64,000 nt of DNA from Streptomyces sp. TP-A0874 (GTDB lineage: Bacteria; Actinomycetota; Actinomycetes; Streptomycetales; Streptomycetaceae): NCBI RefSeq assembly GCF_001748085.1, contig NZ_BBZK01000011.1:62001-126000 (forward strand). Direction: 5' to 3'. This document shows, one piece after another, positions 53,006 through 61,669 of the stretch; the stretch's first letter is position 1; every line of letters starts with the position of its first letter. The position numbers and the translations under genes are program-made. The notes beneath the pieces are model-generated. The model was not told where the DNA came from. It was given only the letters and a program-made list of their open reading frames with translations, and ran no database searches.

Positions 53006-55119
53006 CCACTTCGGAGGAGCTGGGCTCGCCCGCCGTCCGTCTGGAGGGCCGCGCCAAGGTGACCGGCACCGCCCGCTACGCTACGGAACACCCGATGCCG
53101 GGCTGTGTGTACGCCTGGCCGGTGACGGCGGCGGTGGCCCGGGGCGAGATCACCTCGATCGCCACCTCGGAGGCGCTCGCCCAGCCCGGTGTGCTGACCG
53201 TCCTGACCCACCTGAACGCGCCCCGCCTCGCCGACGTGGGCGACGGCACCCTCGCCGTGCTCCAGTCGCCCCGGGTGGCACACCGAGGCCAGTGCGTGGC
53301 GCTGGCCGTCGCCGAAACCCTGCAGACGGCGCAGTCCGCCGCCGCGGCGGTCCAGGTCGAATACCGTGCCGAACCGCACGACGTCCTGCTTCGGGCGGAC
53401 CATCCCGGGCTGTACACGCCGGAGAAGGCGAACGGAGGGTTCCCGGCCGACCGGGAGCGCGGGGACTTCGACACGGCGTTCACCGCGGCGCAGACCCGGT
53501 TGGACGCCGTCTACCGCATCCCGGCACTGCACAACCACCCCATGGAACCGCACGCGTCGACAGCCGTGTGGGAGGACTCCAGGCTGTTCGTCTACGACTC
53601 CAGCCAGGGGGCCAGCCCGACCCAGGAAGTCCTCGCCGCCCTCTTCGACCTCGACAAGGCGCGGGTGACCGTGGTGTCCGAGCATGTCGGCGGCGGCTTC
53701 GGCTCCAAGGGGAGCCCCCGCCCGCAGCTGCCCCTCGCGGCGATGGCGGCCCGCGAGACCGGCCGCCCGGTCAAGCTCGCGCTCGGCCGGGCGCAGATGC
53801 CCTCGCTGGTAGGCCATCGGCCCGGCACCGAGCAGCGGATGCGTCTGGGAGCCGACCGGCGGGGCCGGATCGACGCGCTGGCACACGAGGCGGTCACCTA
53901 CAGCTCCACTCTCAAGGAGTTCGTCGAGCAGTCCGCCACCGCGTCCCGGACCATGTACGCCAGCCCGCACAGCCGTACCACGCACCGGGTGACCCGGCTC
54001 GACGTACCGACCCCGTCGTGGATGCGCGCCCCGGGCGAGTGCTCCGGCATGTTCGCTCTCGAGTCGGCGATGGACGAACTCGCCTTCGCTTGCGGCATCG
54101 ACCCGGTCGAGCTGCGGTTGCGCAACGACACCGCGACCGAGCCGGACTCCGGACTGCCGTTCAGCAGCAGGGGGCTGGCCGAGTGCCTGACCGAGGGAGC
54201 GCGGCTCTTCGGCTGGGCGGACCGCGATCCGCGGCCGGCCTCCCGGACGGAGGGCAGGCTGCTCATCGGTACCGGTGTGGCCTCCTCCGGATACCCGACC
54301 GAGGTCGCCCCCTCCTGCGCGGAGGCACAGGCCGAGCCCTCCGGTGGCTACCGGGTACGGGTGAACGCCACCGACATCGGCACCGGGGCCCGGACCGTAC
54401 TCGCCCAGATCGCGGCGGACGCCCTGGGCGCACCGCTGGACCGGGTGCACATCGAGATCGGCAGCAGCGACCTGCCCCGGGGATCGGTGGCCGGCGGCTC
54501 CAGCGGCACGGCCTCCTGGGGATGGGCGGTCCACCGGGCCTGCCGGGAGCTGCTGCGGCTGCTGGCCGAACACGACGGACCACTGCCGTCGAACGGCCTG
54601 GCCGCCTTCGCCGACACCACCGAGGACATCGCGATGCTGTCCAAGGAGTACGCCAGACGGGCGTTCGGCGCACAGTTCGCCGAGGTCCAGGTGGACATGG
54701 ACACCGGCGAGACGCGGGTCCGGCGGCTGCTGGGCGTGTTCGCCGCCGGTCGCATCCTCAACCCGCGTACGGCCCGCTCCCAGTTCCTCGGCGGTATGAC
54801 GATGGGCGTGGGGATGGCGCTGATGGAGAACAGCACCATGGACCCGGCCTTCGGCGACCACGCCGAGCGCGACCTCGCCTCCTACCACGTACCGGTCAAC
54901 GCCGATGTCCTCGACGTCCGGGCACACTGGATCGAGGAGGAGGAGACGCACTTCACGCCGACGGGTTCGAAGGGCATCGGTGAGATCGGCATCGTCGGCA
55001 CGGCGGCGGCGATCGCCAACGCGGTGCACCACGCGACCGGGGTGCGGGTGCGGGACCTGCCCGTCCAACCGGAGAAGCTGCTCCCCGGGATGGCCGAGTG
55101 GGCCCTGCCACGCGGCTGA
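53002..55119 (+). CDS. paoC: molybdenum aldehyde oxidoreductase, molybdopterin catalytic subunit
   Basis: 705 residues from GTG at 53002. Domain order: a/b hammerhead ('GRAKVTGTARYATEHP'), then Moco-binding domains with 'HVGGGFGSKG', 'RAPGECSGMFALE', 'AGGSSGTASWG' and the catalytic Glu661 in 'GSKGIGEIGIVG'. Oxidises aldehydes to acids; substrate range unknown. No XdhC/PaoD-type Moco-sulphurylation chaperone is adjacent, so it must be encoded elsewhere. Confidence 0.93.
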   Translation: MTTSEELGSPAVRLEGRAKVTGTARYATEHPMPGCVYAWPVTAAVARGEITSIATSEALAQPGVLTVLTHLNAPRLADVGDGTLAVLQSPRVAHRGQCVALAVAETLQTAQSAAAAVQVEYRAEPHDVLLRADHPGLYTPEKANGGFPADRERGDFDTAFTAAQTRLDAVYRIPALHNHPMEPHASTAVWEDSRLFVYDSSQGASPTQEVLAALFDLDKARVTVVSEHVGGGFGSKGSPRPQLPLAAMAARETGRPVKLALGRAQMPSLVGHRPGTEQRMRLGADRRGRIDALAHEAVTYSSTLKEFVEQSATASRTMYASPHSRTTHRVTRLDVPTPSWMRAPGECSGMFALESAMDELAFACGIDPVELRLRNDTATEPDSGLPFSSRGLAECLTEGARLFGWADRDPRPASRTEGRLLIGTGVASSGYPTEVAPSCAEAQAEPSGGYRVRVNATDIGTGARTVLAQIAADALGAPLDRVHIEIGSSDLPRGSVAGGSSGTASWGWAVHRACRELLRLLAEHDGPLPSNGLAAFADTTEDIAMLSKEYARRAFGAQFAEVQVDMDTGETRVRRLLGVFAAGRILNPRTARSQFLGGMTMGVGMALMENSTMDPAFGDHAERDLASYHVPVNADVLDVRAHWIEEEETHFTPTGSKGIGEIGIVGTAAAIANAVHHATGVRVRDLPVQPEKLLPGMAEWALPRG

Positions 55120-55164
55120 CCGAAGCTGGTCGGGGACGGCTGACGGCACAGACGGCTGGCGGCC

Positions 55165-55707
55165 TCAGCCCTTCGAGTTGGCCTTCCACTCCTCGGCGAG
55201 GAGCCCGAGCAACACCTCGTCCATGAACTCGCCCATCACCCAGGCCGCGGAGCGGAGCACACCCTCGCGGACGAAGCCGTTGCGCTCGGCGGAGCGCAGC
55301 ATAGCGGCGTTGTCCGACAGCGTCTCGATCTGCAGCCTGTGCAGGCCGCGCACGACGAAACCGTAGTGGCACAGCACCGCGACCACGTCGGTGCCGTACC
55401 CCTTGCCACGGGAGGACGGCAGCAGCCCCAGCCCGATGTGCGCGGACCGGTTGTGGTTGTCGATGCCCCACAGCGCCGCGGTCCCGGCCAGGGTTCCGCC
55501 GTCCAACTCCACGACGGAGAACGGGACGAGGCGCTGCTCCTTGTCGTCCACCGCGAACTGCGAGCCCTCCGAGCCCGGGGTGATCGGCCGCCAGGGCGCG
55601 CCGTCGGAGCGCGAGTGATTGACCACGTCGTCGTGGAGCTCGGCCTGCAGGATCGGGATGTCGTCCTCATGCCGGGCTCTGAGCCCGACCTTGCTGCCCC
55701 TCAACAT
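55165..55707 (-). CDS. GNAT acetyltransferase (RimJ/RimL-like)
   Basis: 180 residues, acetyl-CoA-dependent N-acetyltransferase fold. 'AHIGLGLLPSSRGKGYGTDV' is the acetyl-CoA loop and 'LHRLQIETLSDNAAMLRSAE' with 'NGFVREGVLR' is typical of the RimJ/SpeG-like branch. Substrate unknown. ATG at 55707; upstream TTGCCG-N18-TAGGAA may be its promoter. Confidence 0.9.
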   Translation of the reverse strand: MLRGSKVGLRARHEDDIPILQAELHDDVVNHSRSDGAPWRPITPGSEGSQFAVDDKEQRLVPFSVVELDGGTLAGTAALWGIDNHNRSAHIGLGLLPSSRGKGYGTDVVAVLCHYGFVVRGLHRLQIETLSDNAAMLRSAERNGFVREGVLRSAAWVMGEFMDEVLLGLLAEEWKANSKG

Positions 55708-55748
55708 GCGAGCTTCCTATCCGAACGGTTTGTCCCGCGGCAAACGAA

Positions 55749-56855
55749 TCAGGGCGACGCGGAGTCCTGAACGTCGACGCCGTGGGCGCGTAGGTAGCCG
55801 AGCGGATCGATGTCGGACCCGTAGTGGGGTCCGGTACGGACCTCGAAGTGCAGATGCGGACCGGTGCTGTTCCCGGTGGAGCCGGAGCGGGCCACCTGCT
55901 GCCCGGCCGCCACGGACTGCCCCGCGCGGACGGACAGCTGCGACAGATGGGCGTACTGGCTGTACCGGCCGTCGGGATGCCGGATGACCACCTCGTAGCC
56001 GTAGGCCCCGGCCCAGCCGGCGGAGACGACCGTGCCGGCGGTGACCGCCTTCACCGAGGTCCCCAGGCGCACCGGGAAGTCCACGCCGGTGTGGTGGCCG
56101 CTGGACCAACTGCCCCCGGCCGCCCGGTAGGCGGTGCTCGGTGCCACACCGCGGACCGGTGCGGTGAACCCCGCGGAGGCAGGTCGCTTCCGGTCGTTCC
56201 CCGGCTTGGCGGCCGGCTCCGACTTCGGGGCGGCCCTGGCAGGGGCTTCCGCCTTGGGCGAGGCCTCAGACCGGGGCTCCTCCTTCTTGTCCCCCGCCGG
56301 GCGGTCGATCTTCTTCGACGCCCCGGGCCGGTCGGCCTTCTTCGGTGGGGAGTCCCGGTCGGTGGACGGGGCCGGGCTGGCCGCCGCCTCAGGCAGCGCG
56401 AGGCGCTGTCCGGGGAAGATCAGGTCCGGATCGGCACCGACCACCTGCCGGTTGGCGCGGTAGAGGCTGGGCCAGCCGCCCTCCACGGTCTGCCGCTCGG
56501 CGATCGCGGAGAGGCTGTCGCCGCCGACCACCACGTACGACGCTCGGGTGCCCACGTGGGCCGAGGGCGGTGTGGTGACGTCAGTGGCGGCGGATCGCGG
56601 TGCCGCCTTCCCGTTCGACTCCGCGGCCGGCTGCGGCGCCTTTCCGGGGGACGCCTCCCTGTCGTCCACCGAGGGCTCCGGGTGCTGTCCGCCCCCGGTC
56701 TGCCGGGCCTCGTCCCGGGTGTCCGCCGAGGCCGACCCGGCACCGGCCACACCCACCAGTGGGAGGGCGAGCCCGGCGCCGCCGGCGGTGACGGCGAGGG
56801 ATGCCTGTCCGACCCGGTTGGGTTGGTACCGGCGATGGCGTCCACGTCCGGACAT
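55749..56855 (-). CDS. secreted LysM-M23 cell-wall endopeptidase
   Basis: 368 residues. Signal peptide about 1-44 (RRY.. hydrophobic, 'SASA'), LysM about 106-153 ('YVVVGGDSLSAIAE', 'DLIFPGQRLAL'), long Pro/Lys/Ala linker, then lysostaphin-like M23 domain with His255, Asp259 ('HHTGVDF') and His334/His336 ('HLHFE'). Cuts peptidoglycan peptide bridges. It shares leader, LysM and M23 with the Rpf protein upstream but lacks Rpf. AGGAAGG ribosome site. Confidence 0.92.
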   Translation of the reverse strand: MSGRGRHRRYQPNRVGQASLAVTAGGAGLALPLVGVAGAGSASADTRDEARQTGGGQHPEPSVDDREASPGKAPQPAAESNGKAAPRSAATDVTTPPSAHVGTRASYVVVGGDSLSAIAERQTVEGGWPSLYRANRQVVGADPDLIFPGQRLALPEAAASPAPSTDRDSPPKKADRPGASKKIDRPAGDKKEEPRSEASPKAEAPARAAPKSEPAAKPGNDRKRPASAGFTAPVRGVAPSTAYRAAGGSWSSGHHTGVDFPVRLGTSVKAVTAGTVVSAGWAGAYGYEVVIRHPDGRYSQYAHLSQLSVRAGQSVAAGQQVARSGSTGNSTGPHLHFEVRTGPHYGSDIDPLGYLRAHGVDVQDSASP

Positions 56856-57215
56856 GGCACCTTCCTCTCCCGTGGCGTGCGCCGGGAAGCCGGTTCACGC
56901 CAGTGCTGCCGCGGAAAGTGCCCGCGGTGAGGTGTCGGCGGGCGTTCAAAGGCTAGGGACCCGGTTCCATACCGGCAAGAGCACATACGGGGGAAGAACC
57001 GGAACGAAACGGTCCGGGATCCCCTCCGGCGACGGCACCGGATCAAGGGGTCGACCGCCGCTCACCGCCCAGCGTCCGCCGACCGTCGACGGGGGCGGAC
57101 CGCACTTCCGGACTCCCCGAACCGCGGGGCACCGAGGCGCTGTGACGCTTGCCGGCCGGTCGCGGGCCCCACCCCTTTCAGGTGCTGTCATCACGGCGGT
57201 TCCCGCCCGTGGAAC
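56856..57215. other. intergenic region upstream of the LysM-M23 gene
   Basis: Part of 446 bp without genes. I looked for a second c-di-AMP riboswitch and found no conserved core. A weakly AT-rich patch near 56955-57005 may hold the promoter. Confidence 0.4.
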
Positions 57216-57260
57216 GACGAGTGCCCGTCCCCGGTTCTTCCCCGGGGACGGGCACTCGTC
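57216..57260 (-). terminator. 19-bp hairpin terminator after the Rpf gene
   Basis: Perfect 19-bp stem (57216-57234 with 57242-57260), 7-nt loop TTCTTCC, 41 nt past the stop at 57302. The strongest hairpin in the right half of the window. Confidence 0.82.
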
Positions 57261-57301
57261 CTGGCAGACGGGCCAGCGGTGCGGCCCGAAAGGCGCCGGA
57301 C

Positions 57302-58513
57302 TCAGAGGTTGACGCCGTGCTCCCGCAGGTAGGCGACGGGGTCGATGTCGGAGCCGTAGTCGGGGCCGGTGCGGATCTCGAAGTGCAGGTGCGGACCGGT
57401 GCTGTTGCCGGTGGAACCGGACAGCCCGATCTGCTGGCCGCCCTCGACGCTCTGGCCGACCTGGACCGACAGCTGCGAGAGGTGGGCGTACTGGCTGTAC
57501 TTGCCGTCCGCGTGACGGATCACGACCTGGTTGCCGTAGGCACCACCGTCACCGGCGGCCACGACCTCACCGGCCGCGATGGACTTCACCGGGGTCCCAC
57601 TGGCGGCCCGGAAGTCCACACCGGTGTGGTAACCGCTGGACCAGCTGCCGCCGCTCTGGTGGTAGGGGGTGCCGATACCGGCGTCCACCGGGGAGGTGTA
57701 GCCGGAGGTGTTGGAGGCCGTCTGCTCGGCGGCCTTGGGCTCGGCCTTCTGCTCCGCCTTGGGCTCGGCCTTCTTCTCAGCCTTGGGAGCGTCGGAGGTC
57801 TTGGTGGCGGCCGCCTGCCCCCGGGCGGTCAGGGAGAGCTTCTGGCCGGGGTAGATGAGGTCCGGGTCCTCGCCGACCACGGCGCTGTTGGCCTTGTAGA
57901 GCGTGGGCCAGCCACCCTTGACACCCTCCGCCTTGGCGATCTTGAACAGGGTGTCGCCGCTGACGACGGTGTAGTCCCCCTCCTTGCCCGCCGGGGCCTG
58001 GGCCTCGGCCTTCGACTCGGAGTCCTTCTTCTCGACCGCCTTGGGCTCGGACTTGGGCTCGGACTTGGGCTGGGCCTTCGCCTCAGCCTTGGGCTCGGTC
58101 TTCTGCTCCCCGTCCGGGTTGACCTGCGGAGCCGCGCCGCCCCGGGTGAGCCCGGCCTTGACCGAGCAGAGCGGCCAGGCGCCGGGGCCCTGCCCCTCGA
58201 GCACCTTCTCGGCCACCGCGATCTGCTGGTCCTTGGTGGCGAGGTCCGCCCGAGGCGCGTACTGGGTGCCCCCGAAGGCCTGCCAGGTGGACTGCGTGAA
58301 CTGCAGACCTCCGTAGAAGCCGTTGCCGTTGTTGATGCTCCAGTCGCCGCTGCTCTCGCACTCGGCGACCTTGTCCCAGGTGTCCACCGAGGCGGCACTG
58401 GCGCTGGTCGCGCCGACGAGCGGCAGGGCGAAGCCCGCGCCGCCCACGGCGACAGCCAGACCGGTGAGGGATATGCGCTTCTTACGAGGACGGCGATGAC
58501 GTCCGCGAGACAT
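57302..58513 (-). CDS. rpf: resuscitation-promoting factor with LysM and M23 domains
   Basis: 403 residues, secreted. Signal peptide about 1-40; Rpf transglycosylase domain about 42-120 with 'WDKVAECESSGDW' (catalytic Glu53; Cys52-Cys116 disulphide) and 'NGFYGGLQFTQSTW'; Lys/Pro/Glu-rich linker; LysM 180-228; second linker; M23 endopeptidase 285-403 with His296, Asp300, His375/377. It should cleave both glycan and peptide parts of the wall during germination or outgrowth. ATG at 58513 with GAGAGGAAG upstream, under a c-di-AMP riboswitch. Confidence 0.94.
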   Translation of the reverse strand: MSRGRHRRPRKKRISLTGLAVAVGGAGFALPLVGATSASAASVDTWDKVAECESSGDWSINNGNGFYGGLQFTQSTWQAFGGTQYAPRADLATKDQQIAVAEKVLEGQGPGAWPLCSVKAGLTRGGAAPQVNPDGEQKTEPKAEAKAQPKSEPKSEPKAVEKKDSESKAEAQAPAGKEGDYTVVSGDTLFKIAKAEGVKGGWPTLYKANSAVVGEDPDLIYPGQKLSLTARGQAAATKTSDAPKAEKKAEPKAEQKAEPKAAEQTASNTSGYTSPVDAGIGTPYHQSGGSWSSGYHTGVDFRAASGTPVKSIAAGEVVAAGDGGAYGNQVVIRHADGKYSQYAHLSQLSVQVGQSVEGGQQIGLSGSTGNSTGPHLHFEIRTGPDYGSDIDPVAYLREHGVNL

Positions 58514-58531
58514 AGGATGCTTCCTCTCCTA

Positions 58532-58694
58532 CGCCTGCGAGGTGAGCTGTCGGGTTCGGGCTGGAGTTGCCCGGCCGCTGTCGCGGCTTCACCCCAAGCC
58601 GTGCACGCGAGTTCGCATGTACGGCACTTACCTGGGTCCCCCGCTCCTGCCGTGTGCGTAGTCAGTTGCTCCCAGCCGGCGGCAGGATTAGGCG
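58532..58694 (-). ncRNA. ydaO-type cyclic di-AMP riboswitch in the rpf leader
   Basis: Minus-strand leader with the conserved blocks of the class: GGGGGACCCAGGTAAG (58627-58642), GGGGTGAA (58588-58595), CAACTCCAGCCCGAACCC (near 58553-58570) and GACAGCTCACCTCGCAGG. Closing stem P1 pairs 58690-58694 with 58532-58536. In Streptomyces the same switch controls rpfA; c-di-AMP binding turns expression off. It ends about 18 nt before the start codon. Confidence 0.9.
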
Positions 58695-58739
58695 CTCCGG
58701 CGGATGGACGGCCGCCCACTGGTTTCGGCGGCAGCGCAA

Positions 58740-58769
58740 AAGCTAGACGGATGCATTTCCAAAGAGCAA
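58740..58769 (-). promoter_or_regulatory. candidate promoter of the riboswitch-rpf transcript
   Basis: TTGCTC (58764-58769), 18-nt spacer, TAGCTT (58740-58745) on the minus strand, about 45 nt before the riboswitch begins. Confidence 0.45.
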
Positions 58770-59010
58770 GAAAGTCGTCAGAGCCCGCCGGACACCGGTC
58801 ACGATACGGAGCGGATCTCTGCCGATATGCGACCAGATTGCTCACTCACTGCCTTTGGGTGAATGCACACAGTCAATGAAGTGCGGATCCGGGGCCTGGC
58901 GAGTGCGCTTCGTCACCGAAACCACCAGAGGGTGTGAGACGCGTCACCACTGTCCGATTAGAAACTTTTGCGGCTTGTCAACAGGGCCGGCTGGCGCCAG
59001 CCGCCCCCGT
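58770..59010. other. upstream part of the rpf control region
   Basis: Less GC-rich than average. Contains a TTGACA (58976-58981, minus strand) followed by TAATCG at 15 nt, a possible second promoter, and GAGACGCGTCAC near 58936. No gene. Confidence 0.4.
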
Positions 59011-60045
59011 TCACAGGGCGGAGAGCATCTGCTGCCGCTCGCCGGGCGCGAAATCGGTGAGCCACCGCGTCGCCCCGTCGGCCACCGAGGTGCGGGGGGA
59101 CACCGCGTGGTGCACCACCATCTCCACCGCCTTCCCCAACCGTTCCGGAAGACCGTTCAGCAGGGATCCTCCCCCGGTCAGCACCAGTCCCCGGGCCGTG
59201 ATGTCGTCGACGACGGCGGTCGGGCAGCGCCCGAGGACGAGGCTCACCGCGGCGGCGATGGACTCGATCTCCGGTTCGACGACGCTCCGCAGCTCGGAGG
59301 GGGTCAACAAGGCGGTTTTCGGCAGGTCGGTGACCCGGTCGCGGCCTCCGACGCGCAGTCGCTGCTCACCGTCGGCGCCCTTCGCCGCCCGGCTGAGGGC
59401 CACCTTGGCTGCTTTGGCGGCCTCCGGGCTGAGCGCCACGGAGTGCTCGCGCAGCAGGTGGCGGCCGAGCGTGGCGCTGAAGGCGTCCCCGGCGGCGTTG
59501 GTGGACTCGGTCGCCAGCACGGTGCCGAAGGCGAGGGCGGCCACCTCGGTCGTGCCGGCACCGATGTCCACCACCAGGCTGCCCGTCGTCTCCCGCACGG
59601 GCAGCCCCGCGCCGATGGCGGCCAGTGCTCCCTTGGGCAACAGGTGCACCGCTCGGGCGCCGGCCTGCGCCAACGACTCCTCGGCGGCCCGGCGCTGCAC
59701 GGGTGTGGCGCGGGCGGGGACGCCCATCACCACCCGGGGCGCCATCCAGGCCCGCCGAATCCGCCGGCGGCCCCCGCCCATGGCATACCAGAGCAACCGG
59801 GTGGCCGCGTCGAAGTGGGTGATCACCCCGCGGCTGACCGGGGCGATCGCCTCGATGGCCGGCGGGGTCCGCCCCACCATCCGTAGTGCGTGGTCGCCGA
59901 TCGCCACGACCTTGTGGTTCGAGGTGTCCACGGCGATCGCCGAGGCGCCTTCGAACAGCAGTTTCTCCGTCCCTCTCACCCGAGTGCGAGAGGTGCCGAG
60001 ATCGACCGCGAGAAGTGATCCGCCCGGAGACGGAGACCAAGGCAT
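59011..60045 (-). CDS. MreB-like actin-family protein
   Basis: 344 residues with the actin/Hsp70 ATPase fold: phosphate-1 'LAVDLGTSRTRV', phosphate-2 'LVVDIGAGTTEVAAL', adenosine loop 'GLVLTGGGSLLNGLPE'. Start at 60045 ('MPWSPSPGG'). 'PVSRGVITHFDAATRLLWY' and 'VVMGVPARATPVQRRAAEES' match MreB, but many core positions differ, so it is probably the third, divergent MreB-like protein of streptomycetes rather than MreB or Mbl. Not in an mreBCD cluster. Confidence 0.85.
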   Translation of the reverse strand: MPWSPSPGGSLLAVDLGTSRTRVRGTEKLLFEGASAIAVDTSNHKVVAIGDHALRMVGRTPPAIEAIAPVSRGVITHFDAATRLLWYAMGGGRRRIRRAWMAPRVVMGVPARATPVQRRAAEESLAQAGARAVHLLPKGALAAIGAGLPVRETTGSLVVDIGAGTTEVAALAFGTVLATESTNAAGDAFSATLGRHLLREHSVALSPEAAKAAKVALSRAAKGADGEQRLRVGGRDRVTDLPKTALLTPSELRSVVEPEIESIAAAVSLVLGRCPTAVVDDITARGLVLTGGGSLLNGLPERLGKAVEMVVHHAVSPRTSVADGATRWLTDFAPGERQQMLSAL

Positions 60046-60193
60046 GAGCAGCCCTACCTTTCGCCGTGAGCCCCGGCTCTCCAGCCTCACGGCTCAGCCG
60101 TCGGGGACCGGCTCGCCACTCTGTGCCTCCCTCGAAAGAGTGTGGCGATCCAGCCGCGCGGACGGCAGGACGGCCATCCGCGCGGCTGATGGT

Positions 60194-61636
60194 TCAGTCG
60201 GTCCGCTGCTCCGTGCGGTCACCGCTCCAGAGTGTGTGGAAACTGCCCTCCCGGTCGGTACGACGGTAGGTGTGGGCCCCGAAGTAGTCCCGCTGCCCCT
60301 GGGTCAGCGCTGCGGGCAGGCGTTCGGCGCGGAGCGCGTCGTAGTAGGCGAGCGCGGCCGAGAAGCCGGGGGTGGGGATGCCGTGGGCGACAGCCGTGCC
60401 CACCACGGTGCGCCAGGCCTCCTGGGCGGCGCCGAGTTCGGCGGCGAACTCCGGGTCGGCGAGGAGAGTGGGGAGCCCCGGATCGGCGGCGAAGGCTGCC
60501 CGGATCCGGTCCAGGAAGGCGGCTCGGATGATGCAGCCGCCGCGCCAGATGGCGGCGACGGCTCCGAGGTCGATGTCCCATCCGTACTCCTGGCCGGCCG
60601 AGCTGATCATGTTCCAGCCCTGGGCGTAGGAGACCACCTTGGAGGCGTAGAGGGCCTGTTCGACCTGGGCGGCGAAGCGCTCGGCCGCCTCCGGGCCGAG
60701 CGAGCCGGCGGCCGGGCCGGGCAGGCCGTGGGCCGCCGCCCGCAGGTCGGCGTGGCCGGAGACGGCGCGGGCGAAGACGGCTTCGGCGATCCCGGAGACG
60801 GGCACCCCGAGGTCGAGCGCGGTCTGCACGGTCCAACGCCCGGTGCCCTTCTGCTCGGCGCGGTCGGCCACGACGTCCACGAACGGCCGTCCCGTCTCGG
60901 CGTCGGTGTGGGCCAGGACCTCGGCCGTGATCTCGATCAGGTACGAGTCCAGGCGCCCGGTGTTCCAGCCGCGGAAGATCTCGGCCACCCGGCCCGGGTC
61001 GTAGCCGGCGACACCGCGCAGCAGGTCGTACGCCTCGGCGATGAGCTGCATGTCGGCGTACTCGATGCCGTTGTGCACCATCTTCACGAAGTGCCCGGCG
61101 CCGTCCGCACCGATGTGGGTGCAGCAGGGGGCGCCGTCCTCGGCCTTGGCGGCGATGTCCTCCAGCAGCGGGCCGAGCGCGGCGTAGGACTCGGCCGATC
61201 CGCCGGGCATGATGCTCGGCCCGTGGAGCGCCCCCTCCTCACCGCCGGAGATCCCGGTGCCGACAAAGTGGATCTGCTGCTGCCGGAGCGCCGCCTCGCG
61301 CCGGCGGGTGTCCTCGAAGTGCGCGTTGCCGCCGTCGATGATCATGTCGCCGGGCTCCAGCAGCGGTGCGAACTCCTCGATCACCGCGTCGGTGGGAGCA
61401 CCCGCCTTGACCATGACCACCAGCCGGCGGGGCCGCTCCAGGGAGGCGACGAACTCCTCGGCGCTCTCGGCGGGTACGAACGTCCCCTCGTGTCCGAACT
61501 CCTCGACCAGCGACCTCGTCCGGGCGGCCGTCCGGTTGTGGACGGCGACGGTGTGCCCGTGCCGCGCGAAGTTCCGCGCCAGGTTTCGTCCCATCACCGC
61601 GAGGCCGGTGACCCCGATCTGCGCCATTGTGCCCAT
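60194..61636 (-). CDS. gnd: 6-phosphogluconate dehydrogenase, decarboxylating
   Basis: 480 residues. NADP-binding 'IGVTGLAVMGRNLARN', substrate motif 'GTGISGGEEGALHGPSIMPG', catalytic Lys/Asn in 'GHFVKMVHNGIEYADMQ', and C-terminal 'AQRDYFGAHTYRR'-like tail 'QGQRDYFGAHTYRRTDREG'. This is the long, dimeric Gnd type. Produces ribulose 5-phosphate. Starts 33 nt after the phosphoketolase stop, so probably the same operon. Two ATGs three codons apart; the first has GGAG 9 nt upstream. Confidence 0.95.
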   Translation of the reverse strand: MGTMAQIGVTGLAVMGRNLARNFARHGHTVAVHNRTAARTRSLVEEFGHEGTFVPAESAEEFVASLERPRRLVVMVKAGAPTDAVIEEFAPLLEPGDMIIDGGNAHFEDTRRREAALRQQQIHFVGTGISGGEEGALHGPSIMPGGSAESYAALGPLLEDIAAKAEDGAPCCTHIGADGAGHFVKMVHNGIEYADMQLIAEAYDLLRGVAGYDPGRVAEIFRGWNTGRLDSYLIEITAEVLAHTDAETGRPFVDVVADRAEQKGTGRWTVQTALDLGVPVSGIAEAVFARAVSGHADLRAAAHGLPGPAAGSLGPEAAERFAAQVEQALYASKVVSYAQGWNMISSAGQEYGWDIDLGAVAAIWRGGCIIRAAFLDRIRAAFAADPGLPTLLADPEFAAELGAAQEAWRTVVGTAVAHGIPTPGFSAALAYYDALRAERLPAALTQGQRDYFGAHTYRRTDREGSFHTLWSGDRTEQRTD

Positions 61637-61669
61637 GTGTTCGACTCCAGGATTCGGTTGGATCGGGCT

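Noticed and set aside
52120..55119. 999-codon plus frame and a 717-codon minus frame over the pao operon
   Set aside because: The 999-codon frame contains the real PaoC only from 53002; its upstream part is the wrong frame of paoB. The minus frame is a shadow.
56856..57215. Second c-di-AMP riboswitch upstream of the LysM-M23 gene
   Set aside because: The GGGGTGAA and GGGACCCA blocks and closing stem are missing.
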